Source: Sva-07 sp963752815
GTDB taxonomy: Bacteria > Actinomycetota > Acidimicrobiia > Acidimicrobiales > Ilumatobacteraceae
Length of the DNA: 64,000 nt
NCBI GenBank assembly: GCA_963752815.1
Contig: CAVVZI010000016.1
Location: forward strand, 60,669 to 124,668
Direction: 5' to 3'
Part shown: positions 1-8,650 of the stretch, one piece after another
Layout of the letters: each line of letters begins with the position of its first letter
Position numbering within the stretch: position 1 is the stretch's first letter
The notes under the pieces: model-generated
The model's database searches: none
Told to the model about the DNA's origin: nothing
Seen by the model: only the letters and a program-made list of their open reading frames with translations
Translations under genes and position numbers: made by a program

Positions 1-1
1 C

Positions 2-706
2 CTGCAGACATACGTCAATCACGATGGCAGCGGCGACGGCCTCCGGCCGGAGATGGTCGCCACCGCGCTCAGCGATCTCGCCGACGACGACGCGGTGTTC
101 TCGATCGACACCGGCATGTGCAACGTGTGGGGTGCGCGCTACCTGCACATGAAGCCGGGCCGCCGCCTGCTCGCCTCGTTCGGCCACGGGTCGATGGCCA
201 ACGCCATGCCCCAGGCGATCGGCGCCAAGGTCGGCTCTCCCGACCGTCAGGTGATCGCCCTGTGCGGTGACGGCGGATTCTCGATGTTGATGGGCGAGAT
301 CCTCACCGCGGCCGGCCTCGACATCCCCGTCAAGCTGATGGTGTTCAACAACTCGACCCTCGGCATGGTGCGCGCCGAGATGATGGTCGTCGGCTACCAG
401 CCGTGGGGCACCGACGTGAAGAACCCCGACTTCGGCGCGGTCGCAACCGCCGCCGGCCTGCACGGCGAGCGGGTCACGCACGCCATGCAGATCCGGCCGG
501 CGATCGAGCGGGCGTTCGCCCACGACGGCCCGGCGTTGATCGACTTCGTCACCGATCCGCGGGCCCTGGCGATGCCACCGAAGACGACGCTCGAAGAGGT
601 CAAGGGCTTCGCCCTCACGACGAGCAAGCTGATGTTCAGCGGCGACGTCGCCGAGGTGTGGCAGCAGGCCAAGTCGAACATCCGCGACGTCCGCCAGGTC
701 CTCTGA
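2..706 (+). CDS. Thiamine-diphosphate-dependent oxidase/decarboxylase, C-terminal part (5' end outside window)
   Basis: The frame is already open at base 2, so only the last ~235 residues are here. They form the TPP-binding C-terminal domain of the pyruvate oxidase / quinone-dependent pyruvate dehydrogenase / acetolactate synthase superfamily. The TPP-Mg motif starts at CGDGGF and closes with VFNN about 25 residues later, the usual GDG...NN spacing. The preceding FGHGSMANAMPQAIGAK stretch is the typical glycine-rich lead-in. A pyruvate oxidase/dehydrogenase role (pyruvate to acetate plus CO2 with electrons to quinone or oxygen) is the best guess from the C-terminal half. The electron acceptor cannot be judged without the N-terminal and FAD domains. 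The gene ends 14 bases before a strong hairpin and converges with a permease gene. Confidence 0.85.
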   Translation: MQTYVNHDGSGDGLRPEMVATALSDLADDDAVFSIDTGMCNVWGARYLHMKPGRRLLASFGHGSMANAMPQAIGAKVGSPDRQVIALCGDGGFSMLMGEILTAAGLDIPVKLMVFNNSTLGMVRAEMMVVGYQPWGTDVKNPDFGAVATAAGLHGERVTHAMQIRPAIERAFAHDGPALIDFVTDPRALAMPPKTTLEEVKGFALTTSKLMFSGDVAEVWQQAKSNIRDVRQVL

Positions 707-720
707 CCCGACTCCCCCAG

Positions 721-772
721 CCGAAGTGTGAGCTTTCGAGGCCGATTTCGACCTGAGGGCTCACACTTCCGG
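721..772. terminator. Hairpin between convergent genes, likely bidirectional terminator
   Basis: Arms at 721-733 and 759-772 (CCGAAGTGTGAGC and its complement with one bulged C) enclose a 25-base loop. It sits between the stop of the TPP enzyme and the stop of the oppositely oriented permease. The CCGAA...TTCGG-type ends resemble the hairpins at 6134, 17303 and 24524. Confidence 0.6.
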
Positions 773-777
773 GAGAC

Positions 778-2255
778 TCAGTCGTCGTCGGCGAGTTCCT
801 CGATGGCCGCGGTCTCGGTCTCACTCGACCACGACGGCTTGCGGAAGCGGTAGATGAACTGCGGTGGGATCGCCAGCACGATGACGCCGGTCGGCGATGA
901 TCGCCCCGTACGTCCTGCGGGCGACAGGCTCGGAGTAGCCCGCCGGCGGTGTGAGACCGAGGATGATCGCCGAGACCGCCGACAGGATGCCGACGCAGGC
1001 GATCACCGGGAGGAACCGGGATCTTGATCGGGCGCTCGCGGTCGGGCTGCGACCGCCGCAACTTGATCGCCGCGGCGAACATGCAGACGTACATCAACAT
1101 GTACAGCGAGATCGACACGTCCTGCAGCATGGCGAACGCCGTCGACGTGTTCGGTGCGACGACGAACACGAACGACAGCACGGTGACGACGGCGCCCTGC
1201 AGCAGCAGCAGCGGCATCTGGACGTCGTTCTTGTTGGTCTTCTGCAGCCCCTTCGGCAGGTACCCGGCCTTGCCGACCAGCCACATGCTGCGGCTCGGAC
1301 CGGCGATCCAGGCGATCGACGCGGCGAGCGCCCCGAGCACGAGCAGGCCCGACAGGACGTTCGACAGGCCCGGGAATCCCGAACCCGTCGGCGTAGACCG
1401 TGAACGCCTGGGAGGCGCCCGACGTCAGCTCGAGCGTCGCGTCCGGCACGGCGACCGAGATGGCGATCGAGCCCAGCAGGTACATGACGAACACGGTGAG
1501 CGCGGCCAGCAGGACCGACTTCAGATAGTTCTTCGGCGGCCCCTTCAGGTGGGCGATGTGCACGGCGTTCACCTCGAGGCCGGCGAACGCGACGAACGTG
1601 CCGACGACCAGCGCGATGCTCGACAGTCCGGAGACCGGCGGGACCAGACTCGACAGACCGTCGTAGTGGACCTGGGACGGTCTTGCCGTCGATCAGCCAG
1701 GCGAACATGAAGAAGATGAGGAACAGCGCGGGCGTGATCGTGCCCAGCGTCGAGTCCGATGTTGCTGATGCCGGTGCTCGACTTCATCCCCCGGCTGACG
1801 ATCCACGTCGCCAGCCAGAACACGACGAGCACGACGGTGCCCATGTAGGCCCCGTTGGTCGCCAGATCGGGTCGGCCGAACGCGGTGGCCAGTGCCGCCG
1901 CACCGAACGACAGCAGCGACGGGTACAGCGTGACGCTGTTCATGAACACGAACCAGGTGGCCTGGAAGCCGGTGCGGTCGCCGAACGCGTCCTTGACCCA
2001 CACGAAGATCCCGCCACGGTTCGACGTGGCGAGCTCGGCCGACACGAGGCCGACCGGAAGCAGGAACAGCAGCGCCGGCAACAGGTACACGGTGACCGCA
2101 CCGAGGCCGAAGCTCGCCGAGTCGGAGAGTTGGGCGATGCTGCCGACGCTCGCCACCATGAGCATCGCCAGTGCCGGCCACGCCACCATCGCGATCGCCT
2201 TGATGCCGCCGACGTTCGCCCGACTCGGGGTGATGTCTATCGGTCGCTCGGTCAT
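778..2255 (-). pseudogene. APC-superfamily amino-acid permease (glutamate/GABA antiporter-like), frameshifted five times
   Basis: Start ATG at 2255, stop TGA at 778-780. Joining frames gives a ~490-residue multi-helix permease of the amino acid-polyamine-organocation superfamily, which would exchange or import amino acids at the inner membrane. Diagnostic stretches are GGIFVWVKDAFGDRTGFQ near the N-terminus, FAGLEVNAVHIAHLK mid-protein and GPSRSMWLVGKAGYLP. Frame changes fall near 1757, 1673, 1378, 1020 and 893. Each switch resumes conserved sequence with no missing block, and the last frame ends in RFRKPSW...EELADDD. This argues for base-call errors or very recent damage. Its ATG overlaps the stop of the upstream lipoprotein gene (ATGA), so the two are probably translationally coupled. 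Family assignment is firm; substrate is not. Confidence 0.8.
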
Positions 2256-2668
2256 GACGCGCTCTTTTCGAAGGGATCGAGGTCTTGCACGGCGTCGTCG
2301 AAGTCGTCCAGGTGATCGGGGCAGTAGGTCTGGACGACGAGCCGGGCGTACGTGACCGCCTCGTCGGTGATCGTCTTGCGCCGGCGCTGGCCGAGGTTGC
2401 CGAGCAGCATGTTTTTCGCCGACGTCGACAGGTCCCCGTCGAACGCGTCGCAGACGCCGATGCGTCGGTGCCGTACAACGCCGCGGCGACGATCGACCGT
2501 CATGCGCTCAGCGATGCCGGCGGCGTGGGCGGCGTCGACGAACTGGGTCGCCAGCGCCGTCTCCTCGCTCGATGCGTCGTCATCCGACCCACAGCCGGCG
2601 AAAACGGTGGACACGATCGCCACGCCGACGAATATCCTGCCCCAGGCGACGGTGCTCTGACGATCCAC
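2252..2668 (-). CDS. Small secreted lipoprotein, DUF732-like
   Basis: I start at GTG 2668 because GGGAGG lies 6 bases upstream and the protein then opens with a signal peptide. The hydrophobic stretch IFVGVAIVSTVFAGC ends in a lipobox (VFAGC), predicting acylation and surface anchoring. The mature part begins with an acidic GSDDDASSEE linker, followed by FVDAAHAAGI and a C-terminal YARLVVQTYCPDHLDDF segment. This resembles the DUF732 family of small actinobacterial exported proteins. The stretch around MTVDRRRGVVRHRRIG reads better in another frame (VAAALYGTDAS), so two compensating indels may be hidden there. It overlaps the permease start by 4 bases and is likely co-transcribed with it, perhaps as an accessory lipoprotein. 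Function unknown. Confidence 0.65.
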   Translation of the reverse strand: MDRQSTVAWGRIFVGVAIVSTVFAGCGSDDDASSEETALATQFVDAAHAAGIAERMTVDRRRGVVRHRRIGVCDAFDGDLSTSAKNMLLGNLGQRRRKTITDEAVTYARLVVQTYCPDHLDDFDDAVQDLDPFEKSAS

Positions 2669-2836
2669 ATGAGCCCTCCCACGACGAGCAGCGGTTGCCG
2701 CAACGTCGCAGCCGACACTACGGATCGAGCGACGCGCGATCATCGGCCACAATGGTCGATTCGCCAGGCGGCATGCTCACCACGCTGCGACGATGCCCCG
2801 GGGTGGGAGTGCACCCGCCAGTTTGCGGGCGGCGCG

Positions 2837-3502
2837 CTACAGGTCGCCGACGATCTCCTGGCGCTTCGCCTCGAACTCCTCGGGGGTCACGAGCCCCTTG
2901 TCGCGCAGCTCGGTGAGTTGCTGGAGACGATCGGCCGTCGACGAGGTGCCGGGCGCGGGCGGCGGCTCCAAGGGTGTCCCCTGCATCGCGTCGCGCAGAT
3001 CCTTCGCCGTGCGCTTCGAGTCGGCCACCTCGTCGGCCTCGACCTGGGCGAAGATGATGTTTCTCACGTGTTCGGGATCGGGGATGTTCTCGAACACCGA
3101 ATCGCCGGACTCCCCGGCGGACTCGATGATGACGATGCCGTTGTTGAGGAGGCGCGCCATGAGGTTCTGGGAGAAGTTCACGTTGTTGACCCGATTGAGC
3201 GGGATCGACACACCTCGGCGGTGGAAGAAGCCGCTCTGGTACGCGACGCGCTGATCGGTGATCGCGAAACGCGTGGTCTGCCACTGGGCGAACTGGTAGA
3301 TCGTGTTCAGCAACCACACGAAGAATGCGAGCACCACGATCCACACCGCGAACGTGTCGAGCCAGCTGAGCCAGGCGAACAACGCGGCGAGCACGATGAC
3401 ACCGATCCCGGCAAACACCTGCTTCCAGAAGAACCACCAGTGCGGGTGCTCGTGGAGGATCATCGTCTCGCCCGGCATCAGTTGGAGCTGTGGACCTGCC
3501 AT
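2837..3502 (-). CDS. Membrane protein with bacterial PH (DUF304) domain and C-terminal SHOCT domain
   Basis: A 221-residue protein starting at ATG 3502 (MAGPQLQLMPGE). An amphipathic start leads to two hydrophobic helices (about residues 25-70: VFAGIGVIVLAALFAWL and FAVWIVVLAFFVWLL). A bacterial pleckstrin-homology domain follows, with the family pattern TTRFAITDQRVAYQSGFF and VSIPLNRVNNV. The last ~35 residues (DRLQQLTELRDKGLVTPEEF) are a SHOCT short-helix domain, often found at the C-termini of such proteins and thought to mediate oligomerisation. It sits divergently from the monooxygenase gene with only 25 bases between starts, so they share a promoter region. Biological role unknown. Confidence 0.85.
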   Translation of the reverse strand: MAGPQLQLMPGETMILHEHPHWWFFWKQVFAGIGVIVLAALFAWLSWLDTFAVWIVVLAFFVWLLNTIYQFAQWQTTRFAITDQRVAYQSGFFHRRGVSIPLNRVNNVNFSQNLMARLLNNGIVIIESAGESGDSVFENIPDPEHVRNIIFAQVEADEVADSKRTAKDLRDAMQGTPLEPPPAPGTSSTADRLQQLTELRDKGLVTPEEFEAKRQEIVGDL

Positions 3503-3527
3503 GGGCGCATGGTAGTAAACACTCCGC

Positions 3528-5031
3528 ATGGAACATTTCGATGTCGTGGTGGTCGGTGCGGGCATCTCGGGAATCGGCGCCGCGTACCACCTGCAGACCA
3601 ACTGCCCCGACCGGACGTACACGATCCTCGAGGGTCGACCCGACATCGGCGGCACGTGGGACCTGTTCCGCTATCCGGGCGTCCGCTCCGACAGCGACAT
3701 GCACACGCTCGGCTACAGCTTCAAGCCGTGGACCGACTCGAAGGCGATCGCCGACGGGCCGTCGATCCTTTCGTACCTCCGCGACACGGTGGCCGAGTAC
3801 GGCATCGATCGCCACATCCGTTTCAACCACCTCGTGACCTCGGCCGAATGGTCGACGGACGAAGCCCGGTGGACCCTCACCGTGACGCAGGCCGACTCCG
3901 GCGACACCGTCCAACTCACGTGCGGCTACCTGTTCATGTGCTCCGGCTACTACAGCTACAAGGGCGGCTACACGCCGGAGTTCCCCGGCATCGACCGACT
4001 TCGAGGGCCAGGTCGTGCACCCCCAGGCGTGGCCGGAGGATCTCGACTATGCGGGCAAGAAGGTCGTCGTCATCGGATCGGGCGCCACCGCCGTCACGCT
4101 CGTCCCGGCGATGGCCGACGCCACCGAACACATCACGATGCTGCAGCGATCACCGACCTACGTCGTCTCGCGTCCCGACCAGGACGCGATCGCCAACAAC
4201 CTGCGCAAGGTGCTGCCCGACGGGATCGCCTACGACGTCACACGCCTCAAGAACACCACCCTCCAGCAGGTGATGTACAAGCGGATGCGCACGCGCCCGG
4301 AGAAGTCGAAGGAGTATCTCCTCAAGCTGGTGCGCAAGGAGTTGGGCGACGACTACGACGTCGACACGCACTTCACGCCCACGTACTTCCCCTGGGACCA
4401 ACGGCTGTGCCTCGTGCCGAACAGCGATCTGTTCGCGGCGATCCGGTCGGGCAAGGCGTCGGTCGTCACCGACACGATCGACACGTTCACGAAGACCGGG
4501 ATCAAGCTCACGTCCGGCGCCGAACTCGACGCCGACATCGTCGTGACGGCCACGGGACTGCAACTCGTGACGCTCGGCGAGATGGACATCGTGGTCGACG
4601 GAGTGCCCGTCGACTTCTCCAAGACCTGGACGTACAAGGGGTTCGCGTACTCCGACGTGCCGAACCTCGCCTCGTCGTTCGGCTACATCAACGCGTCGTG
4701 GACGCTGCGCGCCGACCTGATCTGCGAGTACGTGTGCCGGCTGCTCAACCACATGGCCGAGACCGGGACCGTGCAGTGCACGCCACGCCTGCGGGCGTCC
4801 GACGCCGACATGCCCGAGCGCGACTGGATCGAGAACTTCTCGTCCGGTTACATGCAGCGGATGATGCACCGGTTCCCGAAGCAGGGCGACCGCGAGCCGT
4901 GGATCAACCCGCAGAACTACCGGCGCGACAAGAAGATGTTCAAGAAGTCACCGGTGGCCGACGGTGTGATGCGATTCGCCAGGGCCCGGGTGACCGAGCC
5001 TGCCGAGCCCGTCGCCGTCGCGGCCGACTGA
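3528..5031 (+). pseudogene. FAD-containing Baeyer-Villiger-type monooxygenase, one frameshift
   Basis: Two frames (3528 to ~4003, then to 5031) join into a ~500-residue class B flavoprotein monooxygenase, which inserts oxygen into ketones using NADPH and FAD. The N-terminal FAD Rossmann motif is VVVVGAGISGIGAAYHL. The NADPH Rossmann motif is VVVIGSGATAVTLVPA. Between them the BVMO fingerprint FxGxxxHxxxW(P/D) is intact as FEGQVVHPQAWP. The frame break is one base just before that fingerprint (GACCGAC around 4003), where removing one C restores PGID-DFEGQ. The C-terminal half, with WTYKGFAYSDVPNL and SWTLRADLICEYVCRLLN, matches the BVMO/FMO family. A lone gene; substrate unknown but consistent with ketone or steroid catabolism elsewhere in the window. 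Confidence 0.87.
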
Positions 5032-5052
5032 CGGTCCGGACGCGCTGATCGC

Positions 5053-6063
5053 CTACGGGCCGACCGACTTGCCGGTCACTTGCTTGGCGGCCGCTTGTTC
5101 GGCGGCGGCCTTCTGCCTGGCGAGCCACGTCGTCGCCGCGACGCGGCCGTTCTCGTAGAGCTGTTCCTGCTGCCGCTTCGTGATCCCGAAGTCGGTCGAG
5201 CGGACACCGGTGGTGTCGACGAAGATCGTGCGCTTGATCACGTCGCCATCGTTGATGTGCATGAGGTCGTACCAACTCGTCAGCGTGCCGACGAGCGCTT
5301 TGCCCAGCGTGATCAGGCCGGTCACCTTGCGCCCGCCCGTGCCGGGCGACCTCTCCGCGGAGAGCTTGATGCCGATCGTGGGCCAGCGGCTCGGTTGGCC
5401 GTCGGTCCGGTCGAACACGTCGATGGGGAAGTTCGAGAGCATCCCGCCGTCGACCAACCATGACGTCTCGCCGCCCTGGTTCTTGAGTTTCTTCGGCCGG
5501 AAGAAGAACGGGATGGACGACGACGCGCGCACGGCGTCGGCGACCGGCTCGTCGTCGGGTGCGATCCCGAACCGCGACTGGAACATCCAGGGCAGTCGCA
5601 GCAGCGCGCTCTGGGTGACGTCGGAGACGTGGACGACCAACTTGTACTGGTGGTCGGGCGGCAGCGAGCTGCCCGGGTCGTCGCTGCGAAGGTCGCCCCA
5701 CGTGGTGACGCCTTTCTCCCGCAACCGGTCGGCGACGAACGACTCGACGTACCCGCCCTCGTACACACCCTGGTGAATGGACAACGACAGCAGTTGACCG
5801 ACGAGCGGGATGCGCGTGAGCAGCGTGGCGTCACGGAAGCGGCGGTAGTCGAGCGACGTCATCACGTCGTACATCTCCGCCGACGTCATGCCCGCGGCCA
5901 CCAGGGAGCCGACGATGGAGCCGGCCGACGTGCCCGCGACCCGCTCGAACCGATAGCCGGCCTCCTCGAGCACGCTGAGCGCGCCGACGAGCCCGATCCC
6001 CTTCACGCCGCCACCTTCGAGGACGAGGTCGGCCCGCAGCTCGCCGCTCGCCGGCTGGGTCAT
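5053..6063 (-). CDS. Patatin-like phospholipase
   Basis: A 336-residue patatin-family acyl hydrolase that cleaves lipid esters with a Ser-Asp dyad. The oxyanion motif is GGGVKG (near residue 16), the nucleophile elbow GTSAGS (G-x-S-x-G, near 40) and the catalytic Asp is in DGGMLSNFPID (near 205). I start at ATG 6063 (MTQPASGELRADLVLEGGG) because the oxyanion loop normally lies 10-20 residues from the N-terminus. No signal peptide is visible, so it is probably cytosolic or membrane-associated. The C-terminal ~30 residues are Ala/Lys-rich. Its promoter region is shared with the GlsB-like gene and contains the perfect 25-bp palindrome at 6134. Confidence 0.9.
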   Translation of the reverse strand: MTQPASGELRADLVLEGGGVKGIGLVGALSVLEEAGYRFERVAGTSAGSIVGSLVAAGMTSAEMYDVMTSLDYRRFRDATLLTRIPLVGQLLSLSIHQGVYEGGYVESFVADRLREKGVTTWGDLRSDDPGSSLPPDHQYKLVVHVSDVTQSALLRLPWMFQSRFGIAPDDEPVADAVRASSSIPFFFRPKKLKNQGGETSWLVDGGMLSNFPIDVFDRTDGQPSRWPTIGIKLSAERSPGTGGRKVTGLITLGKALVGTLTSWYDLMHINDGDVIKRTIFVDTTGVRSTDFGITKRQQEQLYENGRVAATTWLARQKAAAEQAAAKQVTGKSVGP

Positions 6064-6133
6064 TGGCGAGAGTACCACCCTCGGTGGCGACGGCCGAGGG
6101 AGCCACACAACCGTGCTAGACCGTTCTCTTCGA

Positions 6134-6186
6134 CCGAAATTTGGAGCAGATGTCGCGCCCAGCGCGACATCTGCTCCAAATTTCGG
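6134..6186. repeat. Perfect 25-bp inverted repeat, copy 1 of a two-copy palindrome
   Basis: Arms 6134-6158 and 6162-6186 are perfect reverse complements with a 3-base CCA loop. The left arm is identical to that at 17303-17327. It lies in the divergent region between the patatin gene and the GlsB-like gene and ends 27 bases before the latter's ATG, just upstream of its GGAGGAGG ribosome site. It could be a REP-like element, an attenuator/terminator or an operator. Confidence 0.85.
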
Positions 6187-6213
6187 GTTGGGGATGACAC
6201 GGAGGAGGACGTG

Positions 6214-6516
6214 ATGGACATCTGGAGCCTGATCTCGGCGCTGCTGCTCGGATTCGTGTGCGGCGCCATCGCGCGCGCGCTGATACCGAACGACGCGTTC
6301 CGCGCGTTCGAGGGCTGGCGATCGTGGGCCGTGTCGACCGGGTTGGGCCTGCTCGGCGCGCTCGTCGGTTACTGGATCTTTGCCGGTCTGTTCGGGTGGG
6401 GCGACGACGAGAAGTTCGACTGGGGTGGCATCGTCGGCGCGCTGATCGGGGCGATCATCGTGGTTGCCGTCGGTTCGGCCATCCTGAAACGCAGGGCCGT
6501 CGGTCGACGGGCCTGA
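6214..6516 (+). CDS. GlsB/YeaQ/YmgE-family stress membrane protein
   Basis: A 100-residue integral membrane protein with three hydrophobic helices and a short basic tail (KRRAVGRRA). The pattern LISALLLGFVCGAIARALIP followed by WAVSTGLGLLGALVGYW and IVGALIGAIIVVAVGSAIL is characteristic of the GlsB/transglycosylase-associated family, small envelope proteins often induced by stress. Start ATG 6214 is fixed by GGAGGAGG at 6201-6208; GTG 6211 is a less likely alternative. A 25-bp palindrome lies directly upstream and may control its expression. Exact function of the family is unknown. Confidence 0.88.
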   Translation: MDIWSLISALLLGFVCGAIARALIPNDAFRAFEGWRSWAVSTGLGLLGALVGYWIFAGLFGWGDDEKFDWGGIVGALIGAIIVVAVGSAILKRRAVGRRA

Positions 6517-6541
6517 GGCCCGCCTCCCTCAGCTCGGCCCC

Positions 6542-7036
6542 TCAGGTTGACGCGGTGACGGTCCGGGCGAGGATGCCGAGGGTGGCGCGCAGGGCACTCT
6601 CGGGGATGACGGGGAAGATGCCGCGCTCGCGCCACTCGTCGTTGATGGCCGACCAGTCGTAGTACGACGTGACGACCGTGGTGCCGTCGTCACCCGGCTC
6701 GAGGCGGTATCCGTAGACGTGGCCGATCGGCGGCTTGATCAGGCCCTCGATCGTCCAGGCGATCTCGCGATCCTGCTCGAACGTCACGAACTTCACCGTG
6801 ACGTCGTACTCCCCGAGCGGGAAGTCGTTGAGCGCCTCACGGTCCATGTGGATCTCGAACGTGTCGCCGACCTTCGATGCCGCGTCGCCGGTGGCGCTCA
6901 TCAGCATCCCGGACGCGTCGATCGACACGTGACCGTCGGGATCGCTCAGGACGGCGAAGATCGCCGACGGGTCGGCCTTGATGGTGCGCTGCACCTCCAT
7001 GCGGTCGGTCGTCGTGCTCGTGTCGGTGTCGCTCAT
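6542..7036 (-). CDS. SRPBCC-family (START-like) protein
   Basis: A 164-residue protein of the SRPBCC helix-grip fold, which binds hydrophobic ligands in a deep cavity. Typical features are the N-terminal VQRTIKADPSAIFAVLSDP strand-helix and the C-terminal long helix (ESALRATLGILARTV). The middle EGLIKPPIGHVYGYRLEPG and TVVTSYYDWS strands complete the sheet. Start ATG 7036 gives MSDTDTSTTTDRMEVQ, a short unstructured lead. It lies 19 bases downstream of the TetR gene on the same strand, so it is likely in that operon, and a second SRPBCC gene lies on the other side of the divergent promoter. Ligand unknown. Confidence 0.85.
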   Translation of the reverse strand: MSDTDTSTTTDRMEVQRTIKADPSAIFAVLSDPDGHVSIDASGMLMSATGDAASKVGDTFEIHMDREALNDFPLGEYDVTVKFVTFEQDREIAWTIEGLIKPPIGHVYGYRLEPGDDGTTVVTSYYDWSAINDEWRERGIFPVIPESALRATLGILARTVTAST

Positions 7037-7055
7037 GAGGGCAGCATCGCACAGC

Positions 7056-7709
7056 TCACCGTGGGGCGATGAGTCGTGCAAACGCCTCACGGATGAACGC
7101 CTCGTACCCCGATCTGGGCTTGGCAAGGTCGTTGGTGACCTTCAGGTACACCTCGGACCCGAAGATCACCCAGGCCAGATCGATCGTCATCTCGTCGACC
7201 TCGACGTCGGGGCCGAGCACGGCCCGCACGGAACGGTCGATCTCGATCCGGCGTCCGCGTTCCAGCTCCTGCCGCCAGCCGTCGATCTCCGCGTCGGCCG
7301 CGGCGGCCTCGACGAGCGCCTTCCACACGCCGGCCGCTCGTTCGTGGACGTCGGCGGTGACCTCGGCCGCCGCGTCGACGCGTTCGGCGAACGTCCCCTC
7401 CCCCATGCGCTTCGCATACTCCCGGTCGACGAACGGGATCGGCTCGGCATCGCCGACGACGGCGACGTCCATGGCCGCGCGGAGCAACGCCTTCTTCGAG
7501 CCGAAGCCGCTGTAGATCGTCTCGACCGCGACACCGGCGTCGGCGGCGATTCCCGCAATCGTCGTGCCCGCCCATCCGGCCGAACTGAACAGGCGGATCG
7601 CGGCGGCCAACACGTCGTCGCGGGTCTGTGCGGCCTGGAGCGAGCGCCGGGTGGAGTTGTACTTCCGGCGCGGTTTGTCGACGGGATCGGCGGTGCGGGG
7701 CGAATTCAT
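7056..7709 (-). CDS. TetR-family transcriptional regulator
   Basis: About 217 residues from ATG 7709 (MNSPRTADP); ATG 7724 (MYDAS) is also possible. The N-terminal HTH is clear: TRDDVLAAAIRLFSSAGWAG, then TTIAGIAADAGVAVETIY as recognition segment, followed by SGFGSKKALLRAAMD. The C-terminal ligand-binding half is helical and variable. It is transcribed away from the MBL-fold/SRPBCC pair, the classic arrangement for a repressor of its divergent neighbours. The GTCTC...GAGAC element at 7744-7766 is a candidate operator for both directions. Confidence 0.92.
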   Translation of the reverse strand: MNSPRTADPVDKPRRKYNSTRRSLQAAQTRDDVLAAAIRLFSSAGWAGTTIAGIAADAGVAVETIYSGFGSKKALLRAAMDVAVVGDAEPIPFVDREYAKRMGEGTFAERVDAAAEVTADVHERAAGVWKALVEAAAADAEIDGWRQELERGRRIEIDRSVRAVLGPDVEVDEMTIDLAWVIFGSEVYLKVTNDLAKPRSGYEAFIREAFARLIAPR

Positions 7710-7743
7710 GCTTGCATCATACATCGTGATCTGTTTCAATACA

Positions 7744-7766
7744 GTCTCACTCTGATCAATAGAGAC
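7744..7766. promoter_or_regulatory. Candidate TetR operator in divergent intergenic region
   Basis: GTCTC at 7744-7748 and GAGAC at 7762-7766 flank a central TGATCA, in the AT-rich 82-base gap between the TetR start and the MBL start. The position suits a shared operator, but only the outer 5-base arms match exactly. Confidence 0.35.
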
Positions 7767-7791
7767 AACTACCAATCAAAGGAATGATGAC

Positions 7792-8607
7792 ATGATCCCG
7801 ATCACACTCGACACCGACGCCCACCGCATCGCCGACGACACCTGGCTCATCCCGACGTTCGCCGCCGAGCCGTCGGGAGCGTTCTTCGGTGCCCACTCGC
7901 TCGTGATCCGCGGCGAGCAACCGGTCATCGTCGACACCGGCTGCTCGCTCGTCCGCGAGGAGTGGTTGAACAAGACGTTCTCGATCGTCGATCCGGTCGA
8001 CGTGCGGTGGGTCTTCATCTCGCACGACGACCACGACCACATCGGGAACCTCGACGCCGTGCTCGACCTCTGCCCGAACGCGACGCTCGTCGCCAACTTC
8101 TCGATCGTGGCTCGCCTGTCGGGCGACGTCGAACTCCCGCTCGAACGCATGCGTTGGCTCGATCAGGGCGACACGCTCGACGTCGGCGACCGGCAACTGC
8201 ACCTCGTGCGCCCGCCGATGTGGGACTCCCCCGCCACCCGCGGCCTGTACGACCCGACCACCCGCATGCTCTGGGCGGTCGACTCGTTCGGAACACTCCA
8301 TCAGGGCGAGGTGTACGAGGCGGGCGATGTGACGCCGGACCTGTACGACGAGAGCTTCACGATGCTCAACGCCCAGAACACGCCGTGGCTCGAACTGGTC
8401 GACCCCGTCCGCTACGCAGCGCACGTCGCCACCACGTCGACGTTGCCGCTCGACCTCGTGGCGTCGGCACACGGCCCCGTCCACCGCGGCAGTCAGATCG
8501 ACGCCGCGTTCGAGCGTACGATCGCGCTGGCCAACCAGCCGACCCCGCCCAACCCCGGCCAGGATGTGCTCGACTTCCTGGTCTCGATGATGCTCACGCC
8601 GGCGTGA
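7792..8607 (+). CDS. MBL-fold metallo-hydrolase, ODP/flavodiiron-like metal site
   Basis: A 271-residue metallo-beta-lactamase-fold protein starting at ATG 7792. The metal motif is SHDDHDHIGN (residues 77-86), that is H-x-D-x-D-H rather than the hydrolase HxHxDH. It resembles the HxExDH pattern of the oxygen-binding (ODP/flavodiiron) branch, so it may bind a di-iron centre. VDTG near residue 48 and LVASAHGPVHRG near the C-terminus fit the fold. There is no fused flavodoxin domain. It is first in a two-gene unit with the SRPBCC gene 43 bases downstream and is divergent from TetR. Substrate unknown. Confidence 0.85.
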   Translation: MIPITLDTDAHRIADDTWLIPTFAAEPSGAFFGAHSLVIRGEQPVIVDTGCSLVREEWLNKTFSIVDPVDVRWVFISHDDHDHIGNLDAVLDLCPNATLVANFSIVARLSGDVELPLERMRWLDQGDTLDVGDRQLHLVRPPMWDSPATRGLYDPTTRMLWAVDSFGTLHQGEVYEAGDVTPDLYDESFTMLNAQNTPWLELVDPVRYAAHVATTSTLPLDLVASAHGPVHRGSQIDAAFERTIALANQPTPPNPGQDVLDFLVSMMLTPA

Positions 8608-8650
8608 GCGCCCACACCGACAAGCCAATACCGATCAAAAGGGACGAATC

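Noticed and set aside
2285..4273. 662-codon open frame on the plus strand
   Set aside because: Antisense to the lipoprotein and PH/SHOCT genes, then out of frame through the monooxygenase; composition is shadow-like (Arg/His/Asp-rich) with no motif.
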